Assembly: GCA_017407115.1 (NCBI GenBank)
Contig: JAFQXD010000001.1
Span: 1-35,107 of the forward strand
Reading direction: 5' to 3'
DNA: 35,107 nucleotides
DNA from: Methanobrevibacter sp.
GTDB lineage: Archaea; Methanobacteriota; Methanobacteria; Methanobacteriales; Methanobacteriaceae
Shown here: positions 1-6,380 of the stretch, in pieces
Position numbering within the stretch: position 1 is the first letter of the stretch
Layout of the letters: each line of letters starts with the position of its first letter
Program-made: the position numbers and the translations under genes
Notes under the pieces: generated by a model
What the model saw: the letters and a program-made list of their open reading frames with translations, nothing else
Database searches by the model: none
Told to the model about the DNA's origin: nothing

Positions 1-85
1 AAATATTGTACGAATCCTTATGTTCTTTTATAAGATCATTTAAGTCATTGTCCGTTAAATGTTCTTCAATTTTTGCGACTTTCAT
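1..85 (-). CDS. N-terminal fragment of a possible IS630-type transposase
   Basis: An open frame starts with ATG at 85 and runs off the left edge of the window after 28 codons (it begins MKVAKIEEHLTDND). The opening resembles the helix-turn-helix start of IS630-family transposases, but the fragment is too short to be sure. If correct, an insertion sequence sits at or near the distal end of the leftward viral operon. An AT-rich TATA-like stretch lies about 15-25 bases upstream of the ATG. It could equally be a small viral protein. Confidence 0.4.
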   Translation of the reverse strand, partial: MKVAKIEEHLTDNDLNDLIKEHKDSYNI

Positions 86-423
86 GATTATTATATATGA
101 ACCTCATAAGGTATAAACTTTTCCAAAAAAACTATAAAAGAAAAAATTAAACTAATTGCCAGAAATGAAGAATTCCAATACTAAAATATAATTTTTATCA
201 AATATAAAATTTTTTACCCAAAAAAAGTTGAAAAATAAATAATAATATGTTGTCCCATTGCAGTTGTAAAATATTTACAACTGCAATACTAGCATACAAG
301 CAGAAAGAACAACAAGCACAGTGGAACAATGATAAACACATTGCTTCAACTGGTCAAATTTTGACAATTCACCGTAAGTCAAATTATACTTTATCTATAA
401 TCTTTTATAAATGTTACTGAATA
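86..423. other. Gene-free stretch between the left fragment and the viral operon
   Basis: This stretch of 338 bases is very AT-rich and holds no convincing reading frame. It contains a strong 31-base hairpin (257-287, listed separately) and a short inverted repeat, GTCAAATTTTGAC, at about 353-365. It most likely holds the transcription end of the leftward operon and the promoter of the partial gene at the left edge. Confidence 0.6.
257..287 (-). terminator. Perfect 14-bp hairpin downstream of the leftward operon
   Basis: ATTGCAGTTGTAAA is followed by ATA and then its exact reverse complement. Read on the minus strand it lies about 140 bases past the last viral gene and is followed by T-rich sequence, so a terminator or mRNA 3'-end stabilising structure is the simplest reading. 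A perfect palindrome of this size could instead be a recombination or replication site. Confidence 0.45.
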
Positions 424-891
424 TTAGATTTCACCACCATTTCTGCTTAAGATTTCATGATCATAAACGGTAGTTGCATAAGGAACTATTGGAGATTCCA
501 TTATAAAAGTTTCACATATTCTGCAAATAATAATTTCAAAAATATTATCGGTCAAATTATATTCCCTGGTGATTTGATAATCTTCTAATCTTATTTTTGA
601 AATTTCTATTTTTTTAATGTAAAAAATGAATGCTAGTATTATTGTTTCTTTTTTAGCTTGACCATGAAGACTTTTAAAATTATTCCCAAATTTTTCAATT
701 AACCAATGCACCCTTTCTTTTTGATAACTGGACAAACATAATATTTTACATTCAATGAATAATTCATCACATATTTTATGTAATTCATTTAATCTAGTTT
801 TTCTTTTTCTATTTTTATCAGTTTCTTCTGAACGTTCTTCATATGGGACTCTTGTACTGTATTTATCTAATAAATCCTCAATACCAGTCAT
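424..891 (-). CDS. Cyclin/TFB-repeat-like small protein (tentative)
   Basis: This is the last gene of the leftward viral operon, 155 codons. ATG at 891 was chosen because it follows the upstream stop (897-899) by 5 bases; an earlier ATG at 915 would overlap that gene. The N-terminus is charged. Residues about 40-145 are all-helical, with a stretch near AKKETIILAFIFYIKK followed by two more helices, a spacing that resembles a TFIIB/cyclin core repeat (the RSxEgxAAAxLYxA region of archaeal TFB). No zinc ribbon is present. If the resemblance is real it may act on transcription initiation, but this is fold-pattern inference only; otherwise it is an unknown viral protein. Confidence 0.55.
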   Translation of the reverse strand: MTGIEDLLDKYSTRVPYEERSEETDKNRKRKTRLNELHKICDELFIECKILCLSSYQKERVHWLIEKFGNNFKSLHGQAKKETIILAFIFYIKKIEISKIRLEDYQITREYNLTDNIFEIIICRICETFIMESPIVPYATTVYDHEILSRNGGEI

Positions 892-896
892 ACCTA

Positions 897-1109
897 TCAC
901 AACTCCGCCATACAACGTCTTTTAATTATCAAACATAATTTACTCATTGGCATATCCATATAGTTTGGTCTTTTATTGATTTCTTCACATATGATTCTTT
1001 TAATGTCTTCTTTTTTATGGCATTTGCTTTCATACCATGTGGCTCTTACATAATTAAAAATCATACCTTCTAATTCATTGTCTACCATAATTTCATAATA
1101 CCTCATCAC
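897..1109 (-). CDS. Small viral protein of unknown function (70 aa)
   Basis: I do not recognise this 70-residue basic protein. It overlaps the end of the upstream gene (1093) by 17 bases and ends 5 bases before the next start, so it is part of the same polycistron. A later ATG at codon 8 (MVDNELEG) is a possible start. Its C-terminus is rich in Lys/Arg and Cys (IIKRRCMAEL). No motif supports a specific function. Confidence 0.6.
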   Translation of the reverse strand: MMRYYEIMVDNELEGMIFNYVRATWYESKCHKKEDIKRIICEEINKRPNYMDMPMSKLCLIIKRRCMAEL

Positions 1110-1296
1110 GTACTTCTTTGAATGCTGTTACTCTTGCAAGGAAGAACAATGCTAATTCAGGACTATTTTTTTTAATATATTCTTCGTATAATTTTTCATC
1201 ACGCGCAATTTTACTTTCAATAATTCTAACTTTTCTAGAAGTACCCTCCCCTTCTTTAAATGTGGCAGTGTTTGAAAATAATTCTTTTTTAGTCAT
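1093..1296 (-). CDS. Small charged viral protein of unknown function (67 aa)
   Basis: A 67-residue protein, helical and rich in Lys/Glu, not recognised. The start ATG at 1296 is preceded by AAGGAGGTATTAAAAA on the minus strand, a strong ribosome binding site (GGAGG). It sits 4 bases after the gene ending at 1301 and overlaps the next gene by 17 bases. No cysteine or membrane motifs are present. Confidence 0.65.
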   Translation of the reverse strand: MTKKELFSNTATFKEGEGTSRKVRIIESKIARDEKLYEEYIKKNSPELALFFLARVTAFKEVRDEVL

Positions 1297-1300
1297 TTTT

Positions 1301-1558
1301 TTAATACCTCCTTAGATATTTTTCAAGTTTACCATCAACATCACTAATATTTCCTCTCTCCCAAGACCCTTCGAAAATACATAAATCAGTTGCATTTTCC
1401 TGAGTATAACGTACAAATTCTTCATCAGCCATGGAATCTTTTTTACTTTTTAACTCTTCAGGATAATTCCACATTAAACTTAAATCAGTTTCAATGGGAA
1501 GATCTTCCGGAAATTTATTTAATAATTCAATGAATTCACTAACAGTATACTTCATCAT
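1301..1558 (-). CDS. Viral protein of unknown function (85 aa)
   Basis: This acidic 85-residue protein starts MMKYTVSEFIELLNKFPED. Openings of this type, with a short helix then 'FPEDLPIETDL', are common in small phage proteins of unknown function that pair with nucleic-acid enzymes. The first ATG (1558) overlaps the stop of the upstream 42-residue gene (1555); a second ATG follows directly. I cannot assign a function. Confidence 0.65.
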   Translation of the reverse strand: MMKYTVSEFIELLNKFPEDLPIETDLSLMWNYPEELKSKKDSMADEEFVRYTQENATDLCIFEGSWERGNISDVDGKLEKYLRRY

Positions 1559-1683
1559 ATCATCTTTTTGTATCGTTTTTGTCGTTTGCTGAAATCATCT
1601 TCCTTGAAAATAATGTATCCTACTATTAATCCTGCAATAACTCCGCAGGTTAAACCTAATATGAAAATTAATTCTAAAATCAT
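1555..1683 (-). CDS. Tiny single-pass membrane protein (42 aa)
   Basis: A 42-codon frame from ATG at 1683 to TGA at 1555, overlapping both neighbours by 4 bases, which is the coupling pattern of the whole operon. Residues 2-25 (MILELIFILGLTCGVIAGL and onward) form one hydrophobic helix. The C-terminal 17 residues are strongly basic (KRQKRYKKM), predicting a cytoplasmic tail. The size and layout resemble small viral membrane peptides, but no function can be assigned. Confidence 0.6.
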   Translation of the reverse strand: MILELIFILGLTCGVIAGLIVGYIIFKEDDFSKRQKRYKKMI

Positions 1684-1871
1684 TTTAATGGCACTCCCAA
1701 ATCTAGTGTTGCTTCCCTGTTTTTAATTTTCATCAATTGCATTTCCAAGTATTCAGCATACTTGTAAACTTTACGTTCCTTCAAACTTTCCGCTTTAATG
1801 ATTAATACATCGGATATCAGATAATCAATATCGATTTCTTCCTGTTCAGTATTGTCTTTTTGAGTATTCAT
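1680..1871 (-). CDS. Small acidic viral protein (63 aa)
   Basis: This 63-residue protein has an acidic N-terminus (EQEEIDIDY) followed by a helical Lys/Glu segment. It is not recognised. The ATG at 1871 follows the upstream stop by 6 bases, with GAGGAGGATT as ribosome binding site inside the upstream gene's end. It overlaps the next gene by 4 bases. Confidence 0.6.
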   Translation of the reverse strand: MNTQKDNTEQEEIDIDYLISDVLIIKAESLKERKVYKYAEYLEMQLMKIKNREATLDLGVPLK

Positions 1872-1877
1872 GAAGAT

Positions 1878-2015
1878 TTAATCCTCCTCTTTAGTGTATG
1901 GAATATTGTATTTATCCATGATTTCTTTTTTAGTAGCGTTTAACTCTCTGATTTTCTTTTTATGATGTCCTATTGAGGCATCAATAGCTCTTATTGTTTC
2001 GTTTACTTCATTCAA
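1878..2015 (-). CDS. Small helical protein with TTG start (45 aa)
   Basis: A 45-codon frame begins with TTG at 2015, overlapping the upstream TGA (2012-2014), with GGAGG seven bases upstream as ribosome binding site. It reads MNEVNETIRAIDASIGHHKK and then a coiled-coil-like Lys/Glu region ending KEEED-like. The overlap, spacing and site decide the TTG start. Function unknown. Confidence 0.6.
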   Translation of the reverse strand: MNEVNETIRAIDASIGHHKKKIRELNATKKEIMDKYNIPYTKEED

Positions 2016-2158
2016 ATTTCTGCCTCCACTGTGATTATTTGCAGCCATTCATTGTCGTTGACTATTATGGTTGGTCGGAGTTTTGGTCGTGGTAGTGTGC
2101 ATTTTGGAGGATGTAATTTCATTAACTGGGCAACATTAATATAAAAATCAGGATTCAT
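2012..2158 (-). CDS. Small basic, proline-rich protein (48 aa)
   Basis: A 48-codon frame from ATG at 2158, which overlaps the ferredoxin stop as ATGA. The product starts MNPDFYINVAQLMK and has a basic proline-rich centre (LPRPKLRPT), followed by a beta-like end. The perfect coupling with both neighbours supports translation. No family is recognised. Confidence 0.6.
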   Translation of the reverse strand: MNPDFYINVAQLMKLHPPKCTLPRPKLRPTIIVNDNEWLQIITVEAEI

Positions 2159-2334
2159 ATTTTCACCTCAATGGCGTTACTATCACAGACGTCAGTGCAG
2201 TTCTCACATAGGGTGCAGTTATTTTTGGAGTGATACATCACTCCTTCAACAACTGATAATGCTTGCCCTGGACAAGATTTAATACAATCGTAACACTGGC
2301 TGCAAAGGGCCATATTATGACTAGCGTAGACCAT
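2155..2334 (-). CDS. Two-cluster [4Fe-4S] ferredoxin encoded in a viral operon
   Basis: A compact 59-residue ferredoxin. Two complete cluster-binding motifs are visible, CSQCYDCIKSCP at residues 11-22 and CTLCENCTDVCD near the end, the CxxCxxCxxxC pattern of bacterial-type 2[4Fe-4S] ferredoxins. The ATG at 2334 was chosen because GGAGG lies six bases upstream; two TTG codons precede it. It would carry low-potential electrons in the cytoplasm. It is flanked on both sides by virus-type small genes with overlaps, so it is part of the viral operon. The partner enzyme is not evident. Confidence 0.85.
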   Translation of the reverse strand: MVYASHNMALCSQCYDCIKSCPGQALSVVEGVMYHSKNNCTLCENCTDVCDSNAIEVKI

Positions 2335-2716
2335 CAACAACCTCCATTAATATTTTCACACGATATCTTTCAGCAGTGATTTTATCATTCAATAGGTCAA
2401 CTTCTCTTTTCCAGGACTTTACATTTTCCTCAGCAATATTTAACTCCTGGACAAGATCACTGAACTTATCATCAATGAATGCGCGGGTTTGTTTTTCTGT
2501 TGGTGCTCTGGATAAACCCAACTCCTCTTTAATTTTGTCAGGTTTGATGATCCATTCATTACTTTTTAATAAGTATTCATTTTTCAAACAAACCAGTTCA
2601 TTAACAGCAATGTTAACCGTATTCAAGGATTCACTTTTTTCCTGGATTAAACTATCAAGATTACTAGTAACATCTTCAATAGTTAAATTTTTAAGAATTG
2701 ATAATTCTTCTATCAT
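2321..2716 (-). CDS. Coiled-coil viral protein (131 aa)
   Basis: A 131-residue all-helical protein, with heptad-like segments at about 10-50 and 90-130 separated by a segment around WIIKPDKIKEELGLSRAPTE. The layout resembles phage proteins of unknown function found near single-strand annealing genes, but I cannot name a family. The start overlaps the upstream stop by 4 bases; the end overlaps the ferredoxin gene. Confidence 0.65.
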   Translation of the reverse strand: MIEELSILKNLTIEDVTSNLDSLIQEKSESLNTVNIAVNELVCLKNEYLLKSNEWIIKPDKIKEELGLSRAPTEKQTRAFIDDKFSDLVQELNIAEENVKSWKREVDLLNDKITAERYRVKILMEVVDGLR

Positions 2717-3393
2717 TTACCATCACCACTTTTACGAGAATCAAACAAGTATTGAGTAGTTAACCTGTTCCTAACTACACCAACACCATAATCCTGGAAA
2801 CCTCCAAGTTCATTGCTTTTGCTGCAGATATATTTGATTAACTTGTTGAGTCTACATTCCCTATAATAAGTTTGGAATAATTCCAATAATTCAATAGTCA
2901 TATCCTTATGATACCAATCATAAACTTCAAAAATATCCTCCAATTTACGATTCTTATTCAAGTCTGCGATTAAATCCAATATTTCCCCAGCAGTTATTGG
3001 AATTATCACACGATCATTATGATTTGCATCAACAATGCTGTTAACCTCATAAGTGTTACGATACTCCAATTTTTCTGGAATACCATACTCCTTTCTTAAC
3101 ACAATACAATTGTTTCCTTTAATCATTTCCTGGAGTTTCATTGTTGCACCGAAAGTGTCTCCAGGTGAATAAAATTTTTCAGGATTGTTTAGTGCATCTA
3201 GTATAGCAGCTTTAACCCATTCGATTTCAATAGCATCTTTATATGAACAGAACATTCTTCCTTTGGGGAAAGATATTTGTTTACTTGATGTTATCGGTTT
3301 GACTAATTCATCTATATCCTCCATGGTGTAAACTTTTCTACTTATGTGGAAAATCCCCTTATTAGAACAGTTGTCTAATTCAACTTGCACCAT
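2713..3393 (-). CDS. Viral protein of unknown function (226 aa)
   Basis: One of the largest early-operon proteins. The start at 3393 (MVQVELDNCSNKG) was preferred over ATG at 3402 because GGGTGATAGTT precedes it. It is mixed alpha/beta, with no signal peptide, membrane helix or recognisable catalytic motif. The C-terminal half is helical, with Lys and Tyr (YYRECRLNKLIKYIC). It overlaps both neighbours. I do not recognise it. Confidence 0.65.
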   Translation of the reverse strand: MVQVELDNCSNKGIFHISRKVYTMEDIDELVKPITSSKQISFPKGRMFCSYKDAIEIEWVKAAILDALNNPEKFYSPGDTFGATMKLQEMIKGNNCIVLRKEYGIPEKLEYRNTYEVNSIVDANHNDRVIIPITAGEILDLIADLNKNRKLEDIFEVYDWYHKDMTIELLELFQTYYRECRLNKLIKYICSKSNELGGFQDYGVGVVRNRLTTQYLFDSRKSGDGK

Positions 3394-3595
3394 AACTATC
3401 ACCCATTATTTCTTTTACCTGAGCTTTTATTGCCCAATTATTCTCTTTATTCCAACCATGTTTCTCGTATAATTCAACTGCTAAATTTGCTTCTTCTTGT
3501 GTAGGATAAGTTCCAAAATTTAATTGTTTACCATTTATTCTTCTGCTAATGCGGAACACATTGTTTTTATTATCCCTATAAACATATTTTCCCAT
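3380..3595 (-). CDS. AP2/Arm-type DNA-binding-like small protein (71 aa)
   Basis: Residues 1-50 form three predicted strands and a helix: YVYRDNKNNVFRISRRINGK, then a strand containing FGTYPTQEEA and a helix. This is the pattern of AP2-like and integrase Arm (N-terminal) DNA-binding domains, in which a small sheet reads DNA. As a stand-alone protein it might act as an excisionase or transcription regulator, but that is inference. It overlaps the downstream gene by 14 bases and starts directly after the upstream stop (3596). Confidence 0.6.
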   Translation of the reverse strand: MGKYVYRDNKNNVFRISRRINGKQLNFGTYPTQEEANLAVELYEKHGWNKENNWAIKAQVKEIMGDSYGAS

Positions 3596-3811
3596 TTATT
3601 CCACCTTTATGAATCCTTTTACAAAAACTCCATGTTGAGGATATTTTTCAAGTAATTTTGCTGAAATGTCCCTGCAGATTTCATCAAGCCTATGTTCATC
3701 TAAATCAACTCCATCAACAGATTTTTGATTAATTATTACTTGGAAGTAACATGCATAGTCATTCATGTTTTCACCTAGCACATTACATAAATTTTCATTT
3801 TTTTCAGTCAT
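3596..3811 (-). CDS. Viral protein of unknown function (71 aa)
   Basis: First gene after a 148-base gap in the operon. The start at 3811 (MTEKNENLCNVLGENMND) is chosen because AAGAGG lies six bases upstream; a longer frame from ATG 3832 has no ribosome site. The centre has beta-strand character (YACYFQVIINQ) and the rest is helical. Not recognised. Upstream lie the palindrome at 3835-3849 and the repeated element at 3918-4040, so its transcription may be separately controlled. Confidence 0.6.
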   Translation of the reverse strand: MTEKNENLCNVLGENMNDYACYFQVIINQKSVDGVDLDEHRLDEICRDISAKLLEKYPQHGVFVKGFIKVE

Positions 3812-3834
3812 TTTTTGCCTCTTAAATTTCATTT

Positions 3835-3849
3835 TTATAACATTGTTAT
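3835..3849. promoter_or_regulatory. 15-base palindromic site upstream of an internal operon gene
   Basis: TTATAACATTGTTAT contains a perfect two-fold symmetric core (ATAACA-A-TGTTAT on the other strand), 23 bases before the start codon at 3811. The same 15 bases occur at 35045-35059 in front of gatC on the host side. It may be an operator; AT-richness makes chance recurrence possible. Confidence 0.3.
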
Positions 3850-3917
3850 ATGAAATCGTTTGTTTTGAAAATTTTCAAATAATAATAAATAATAAATAAT
3901 AATAATCCCCAATTCAA

Positions 3918-4040
3918 ATGTCAGACACAACTGACTGACAATTGAAATTTTATTTATTATTCAAATGTCAGATGTCTGCGTCAGTCATCTGACATTTCAT
4001 TATTATCATCATCTGAAATGTCAGACACATCTGACTGACA
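3918..4040. repeat. Three copies of a palindromic TGTCAG...CTGACA element
   Basis: Copies lie at 3918-3940, 3965-3994 and 4018-4040. Copies 1 and 3 are 23 bases long and differ at one base. Each starts ATGTCAGACACA and ends CTGACTGACA, giving inverted TGTCAG/CTGACA ends. Copy 2 is a variant with 9-bp inverted arms (TGTCAGATG/CATCTGACA). Copies 2 and 3 are inside the 3' end of the coiled-coil gene. This could be an operator array for the internal promoter of the 3811 gene, or iterons of a replication origin. Confidence 0.6.
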
Positions 4041-4484
4041 TTTAATTTGCAACTGATTCTTCACCTCAATCAAAAAGTCCAACTGATTATAACCAAGATC
4101 CCTACCTTCACGCATAACACTAGACTTCGCTGTAGGTTTCTCAATATCCACAATAGAATCATCCCCATGAGCCTTATAAATCTGTTCAGCAAAATCCCTA
4201 GCAGACTCCACCAGCATAGACCTCAAAGTCTCCTCATCCAACTTCTTAGGAGCAACCATCCTCAAACGATTTTGCTTTGCCTGAAGAAGAGCCTCCTTAG
4301 AATGAACCTTCGATTTTATCCTACTAATCTCTGCTTTTAACTCACCAATCTCCCATTCCAACCTATTAGATTCCTCCGCAAGATACTGAGCACCAATGCG
4401 AATAACCTCCGCCTCAGTATAAGGAAGACTTTTAAGCAATCTCTTAGTAGATTCATGCACCCTAGTGGATACACGAGCCTTCAT
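3981..4484 (-). CDS. Coiled-coil protein with possible DNA-binding N-terminus (167 aa)
   Basis: The start at 4484 (MKARVSTRVHESTKRLLKSL) follows AGGAGAATTTCCA; a longer frame upstream would overlap the SWIM gene. The N-terminal ~35 residues look like a ribbon-helix-helix unit, a short strand then two helices (RVSTRVHESTKRLLKSLPYT). A long coiled coil follows (about 45-85). The acidic C-terminal tail (SDVSDISDDDNNEMSDD) is encoded by the repeats at 3965-4040. A protein binding the adjacent palindromic repeats is a natural hypothesis. Confidence 0.6.
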   Translation of the reverse strand: MKARVSTRVHESTKRLLKSLPYTEAEVIRIGAQYLAEESNRLEWEIGELKAEISRIKSKVHSKEALLQAKQNRLRMVAPKKLDEETLRSMLVESARDFAEQIYKAHGDDSIVDIEKPTAKSSVMREGRDLGYNQLDFLIEVKNQLQIKCQSDVSDISDDDNNEMSDD

Positions 4485-4512
4485 TGGAAATTCTCCTTTC
4501 TGATTCACCATA

Positions 4513-4728
4513 CTATACCACCAATTGTGTTTGTGTTTCTGGAACAACTTCATCAACTTGAACGTGACCTAAACTTTTCTTACATGCTTTGATATGTTTG
4601 CATTCACGTTTACGGTATTGACGGTCCGGACAGTTGCAGAACCATCCGTCTTCATCATCATAAGCAACCAGATAATTATCAGTCACGCCTTGAATATTGA
4701 ATTGAGCATAAGATAAACTTACTTTCAT
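4513..4728 (-). CDS. SWIM zinc-finger protein (71 aa)
   Basis: The centre shows the SWIM signature CxC...CxH: FCNC at about residues 29-32, then CKH about 11 residues later (RECKHIKACKK). SWIM domains bind zinc and act in DNA binding or protein contacts, often beside recombination or helicase proteins. This one is stand-alone and sits in a viral recombination/replication cluster with the Sak4-like NTPase two genes upstream. The start follows the upstream stop (4730) by one base. Confidence 0.75.
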   Translation of the reverse strand: MKVSLSYAQFNIQGVTDNYLVAYDDEDGWFCNCPDRQYRKRECKHIKACKKSLGHVQVDEVVPETQTQLVV

Positions 4729-4729
4729 A

Positions 4730-5275
4730 TTAGGCCTCCATGTCTCGTAGGTATGCTATGCATTGTCTGCGTTTATCCTGATTCATGCCTTTGAGATTTA
4801 ATTTATTTTCCAGGTTTTTCCTGGTGATTAGTTCACCTTGTTGTTTGCATTCTTCCATTGCAACTCTTATTGCAGATGGAGGTACAAGGTTACTTTCAGT
4901 TATAGGTTTTTCATGTACATCAGGTTTTGAGCTAGTCTCATCAGCATCGTTCGAGTGATTAAATGTGTGTGATTTGCTGACGAGTAAAAAAGTATTTTGA
5001 AGTAACCTTGACTCCATCATTTCCAACATTTCAGGTGAAATATCAGCATGATTATGATGATATCGGATATTCAATTCCATGTTTTCTTCACGAGTATCAC
5101 GTATATTCAATACAACTGCATTTTCAATACAATTAAAATAAAACATTAAGTTTTGCTTACATGCTTCTTTAAAAATTAATGGGATTAAAGTATTGAGATT
5201 ATAATCCTCAATACTTTTACCCATTAAAATTTTTTGAATTTCGGAGATTTTATGATACATTAAATTTAAACTCAT
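4730..5275 (-). CDS. Viral protein with possible C-terminal winged-helix (181 aa)
   Basis: Residues 1-110 are mixed alpha/beta with no motif. A polar linker follows (about 110-130, HSNDADETSSKPDVHEK). The last 50 residues (around AMEECKQQGELITRKNLE) look like a small helical DNA-binding unit. The gene overlaps the DUF1874 gene by 4 bases and the SWIM gene follows. The context suggests a role in viral DNA processing, but this is inference. Confidence 0.6.
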   Translation of the reverse strand: MSLNLMYHKISEIQKILMGKSIEDYNLNTLIPLIFKEACKQNLMFYFNCIENAVVLNIRDTREENMELNIRYHHNHADISPEMLEMMESRLLQNTFLLVSKSHTFNHSNDADETSSKPDVHEKPITESNLVPPSAIRVAMEECKQQGELITRKNLENKLNLKGMNQDKRRQCIAYLRDMEA

Positions 5276-5586
5276 ACTACCGCAGCCTCCTGAATTTCAA
5301 CCTTAGTATACTTAACAGTTACATCTTCAGGAAACTCAGTAGTACCAACAGGTATACGACCGCCTTTGAGGCTGATGACTAAAGCAACATCACCTACATC
5401 CAAATTAATATAACTTGGATTGTAAGGTAATTCCAATATCTGTGCAAGGATTGGATTTCCAATGCAACTGATTGCACCTACAACTTCACGGTCAAATTCA
5501 TCTTCAGTTAAATCCTCATAATCAACTGTTCCTTTTTTAGGTTGGGCCATATTCCAGGCCCAAGAATTAAGTACATATTTAGTCAT
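5272..5586 (-). CDS. DUF1874 family protein (AcrIII-1 ring-nuclease fold), catalytic His replaced
   Basis: The 104-residue protein follows the DUF1874/STIV-B116 pattern: an opening strand YVLNSWAWNM, a helix, then AISCIGNPILAQIL, and two strands with charged turns (INLDVGDVALVISL). In the characterised viral member AcrIII-1 (SIRV1 gp29) this fold is a dimer that degrades cyclic tetra-adenylate, the alarm signal of type III CRISPR. The family motif there is SIGHEST, with the catalytic His. Here the matching position is Asn44 (CIGNPIL). The fold assignment is by pattern; loss of ring-nuclease activity is inference. It overlaps the Sak4-like gene by 8 bases. Confidence 0.65.
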   Translation of the reverse strand: MTKYVLNSWAWNMAQPKKGTVDYEDLTEDEFDREVVGAISCIGNPILAQILELPYNPSYINLDVGDVALVISLKGGRIPVGTTEFPEDVTVKYTKVEIQEAAVV

Positions 5587-6133
5587 TATTTACCTCTCTT
5601 TTCTTTTCAGCTTTGCATTTGAAATTACCTTTTTCATCTTTGCTGCAATAGTATTTTTCATTTACCCAACCGTTCAGGTAAACTACCAGTTTATTATTCT
5701 TTTCCTCTTTACCAGGGTCTTCAACATAAAGATCCACTTGACCGATAAGGACCACATTCAACCTGCTGTTGCGAAGTTCTTTCATAACTTCATTAAATCT
5801 ACTATTACGATTAGCCATGAACGGGTCTTTTTTTGGAGTCATATATTGAATCCAACTTGTTATCCCATCAATAACCAATGTGTTGAAGTCTTTGCTGTTT
5901 TTGACTTCTTCAATTACTTCCAACATATTTGTGTATGCTTTTACAGGATTTGATAAGTCAACATCTACAATAGGCATGTCTGTAAAGTTTGTTTCATCCA
6001 CGTCCACACATACTGCTTTTAATCCTTTTGCTTTAACATATCTTGCTGCCTGGGTAGATTTACCTGTTCCGTCTTTACCATAGAAGATTACTTTGCGTGG
6101 AATGTCTTTCTGATTTTTAAATGTGAGAGCCAT
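5579..6133 (-). CDS. Sak4-like RecA-fold NTPase (phage AAA_24 type)
   Basis: A P-loop protein of 184 residues. Walker A is GKDGTGKST at about 19-27; the Walker B strand is TLVIDGITSW near 85-95; a polar strand NVVLIGQVDLY resembles the sensor strand. The family (phage nucleotide-binding proteins, Sak4/AAA_24) consists of short RecA-core ATPases that help single-strand annealing and recombination during viral replication. The start overlaps the upstream stop as TAATG. It is the most recognisable replication/recombination gene of the operon. Confidence 0.8.
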   Translation of the reverse strand: MALTFKNQKDIPRKVIFYGKDGTGKSTQAARYVKAKGLKAVCVDVDETNFTDMPIVDVDLSNPVKAYTNMLEVIEEVKNSKDFNTLVIDGITSWIQYMTPKKDPFMANRNSRFNEVMKELRNSRLNVVLIGQVDLYVEDPGKEEKNNKLVVYLNGWVNEKYYCSKDEKGNFKCKAEKKREVNND

Positions 6134-6378
6134 TATATCACCTCATTAAAATGATTGTTCCACATGTCCATTGGTGGGACAAATATGAAAACTGCTAATA
6201 CAAATAAGACCATTACAATAAATAGGCCTAATAATAAAAATTCATATTCATGTCTTTGGAACCATAAACTGATTTTCTCATTTAAGGTTAATTTTTTCCC
6301 TAATCTGGCCGGTTCAGTAGTGTTAACTGAAATGTTTCCTATGATTAGGTTTAAAAATAATTGGAATAAATTATTCAT
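6133..6378 (-). CDS. Small single-pass membrane protein (81 aa)
   Basis: One strong membrane helix at about residues 47-69 (FLLLGLFIVMVLFVLAVFIF), preceded by a polar, basic N-terminal half. No signal peptidase site is evident. Overlaps of 1 base downstream and a 2-base gap upstream tie it to the operon. Function unknown. Confidence 0.65.
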   Translation of the reverse strand: MNNLFQLFLNLIIGNISVNTTEPARLGKKLTLNEKISLWFQRHEYEFLLLGLFIVMVLFVLAVFIFVPPMDMWNNHFNEVI

Positions 6379-6380
6379 AT

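Noticed and set aside
2376..2759. 127-codon open frame on the + strand
   Set aside because: It is the shadow of the coiled-coil gene at 2321-2716, has no ribosome site and a composition expected from antisense of a helical protein. The same holds for other long antisense frames such as 4047-4340, 13316-13600, 19685-20065 and 32563-33075.
3918..4040. CRISPR-like repeat array
   Set aside because: Only three copies, unequal spacing of about 24 bases, the middle copy is divergent, two copies are inside a coding sequence, and no cas genes are near.
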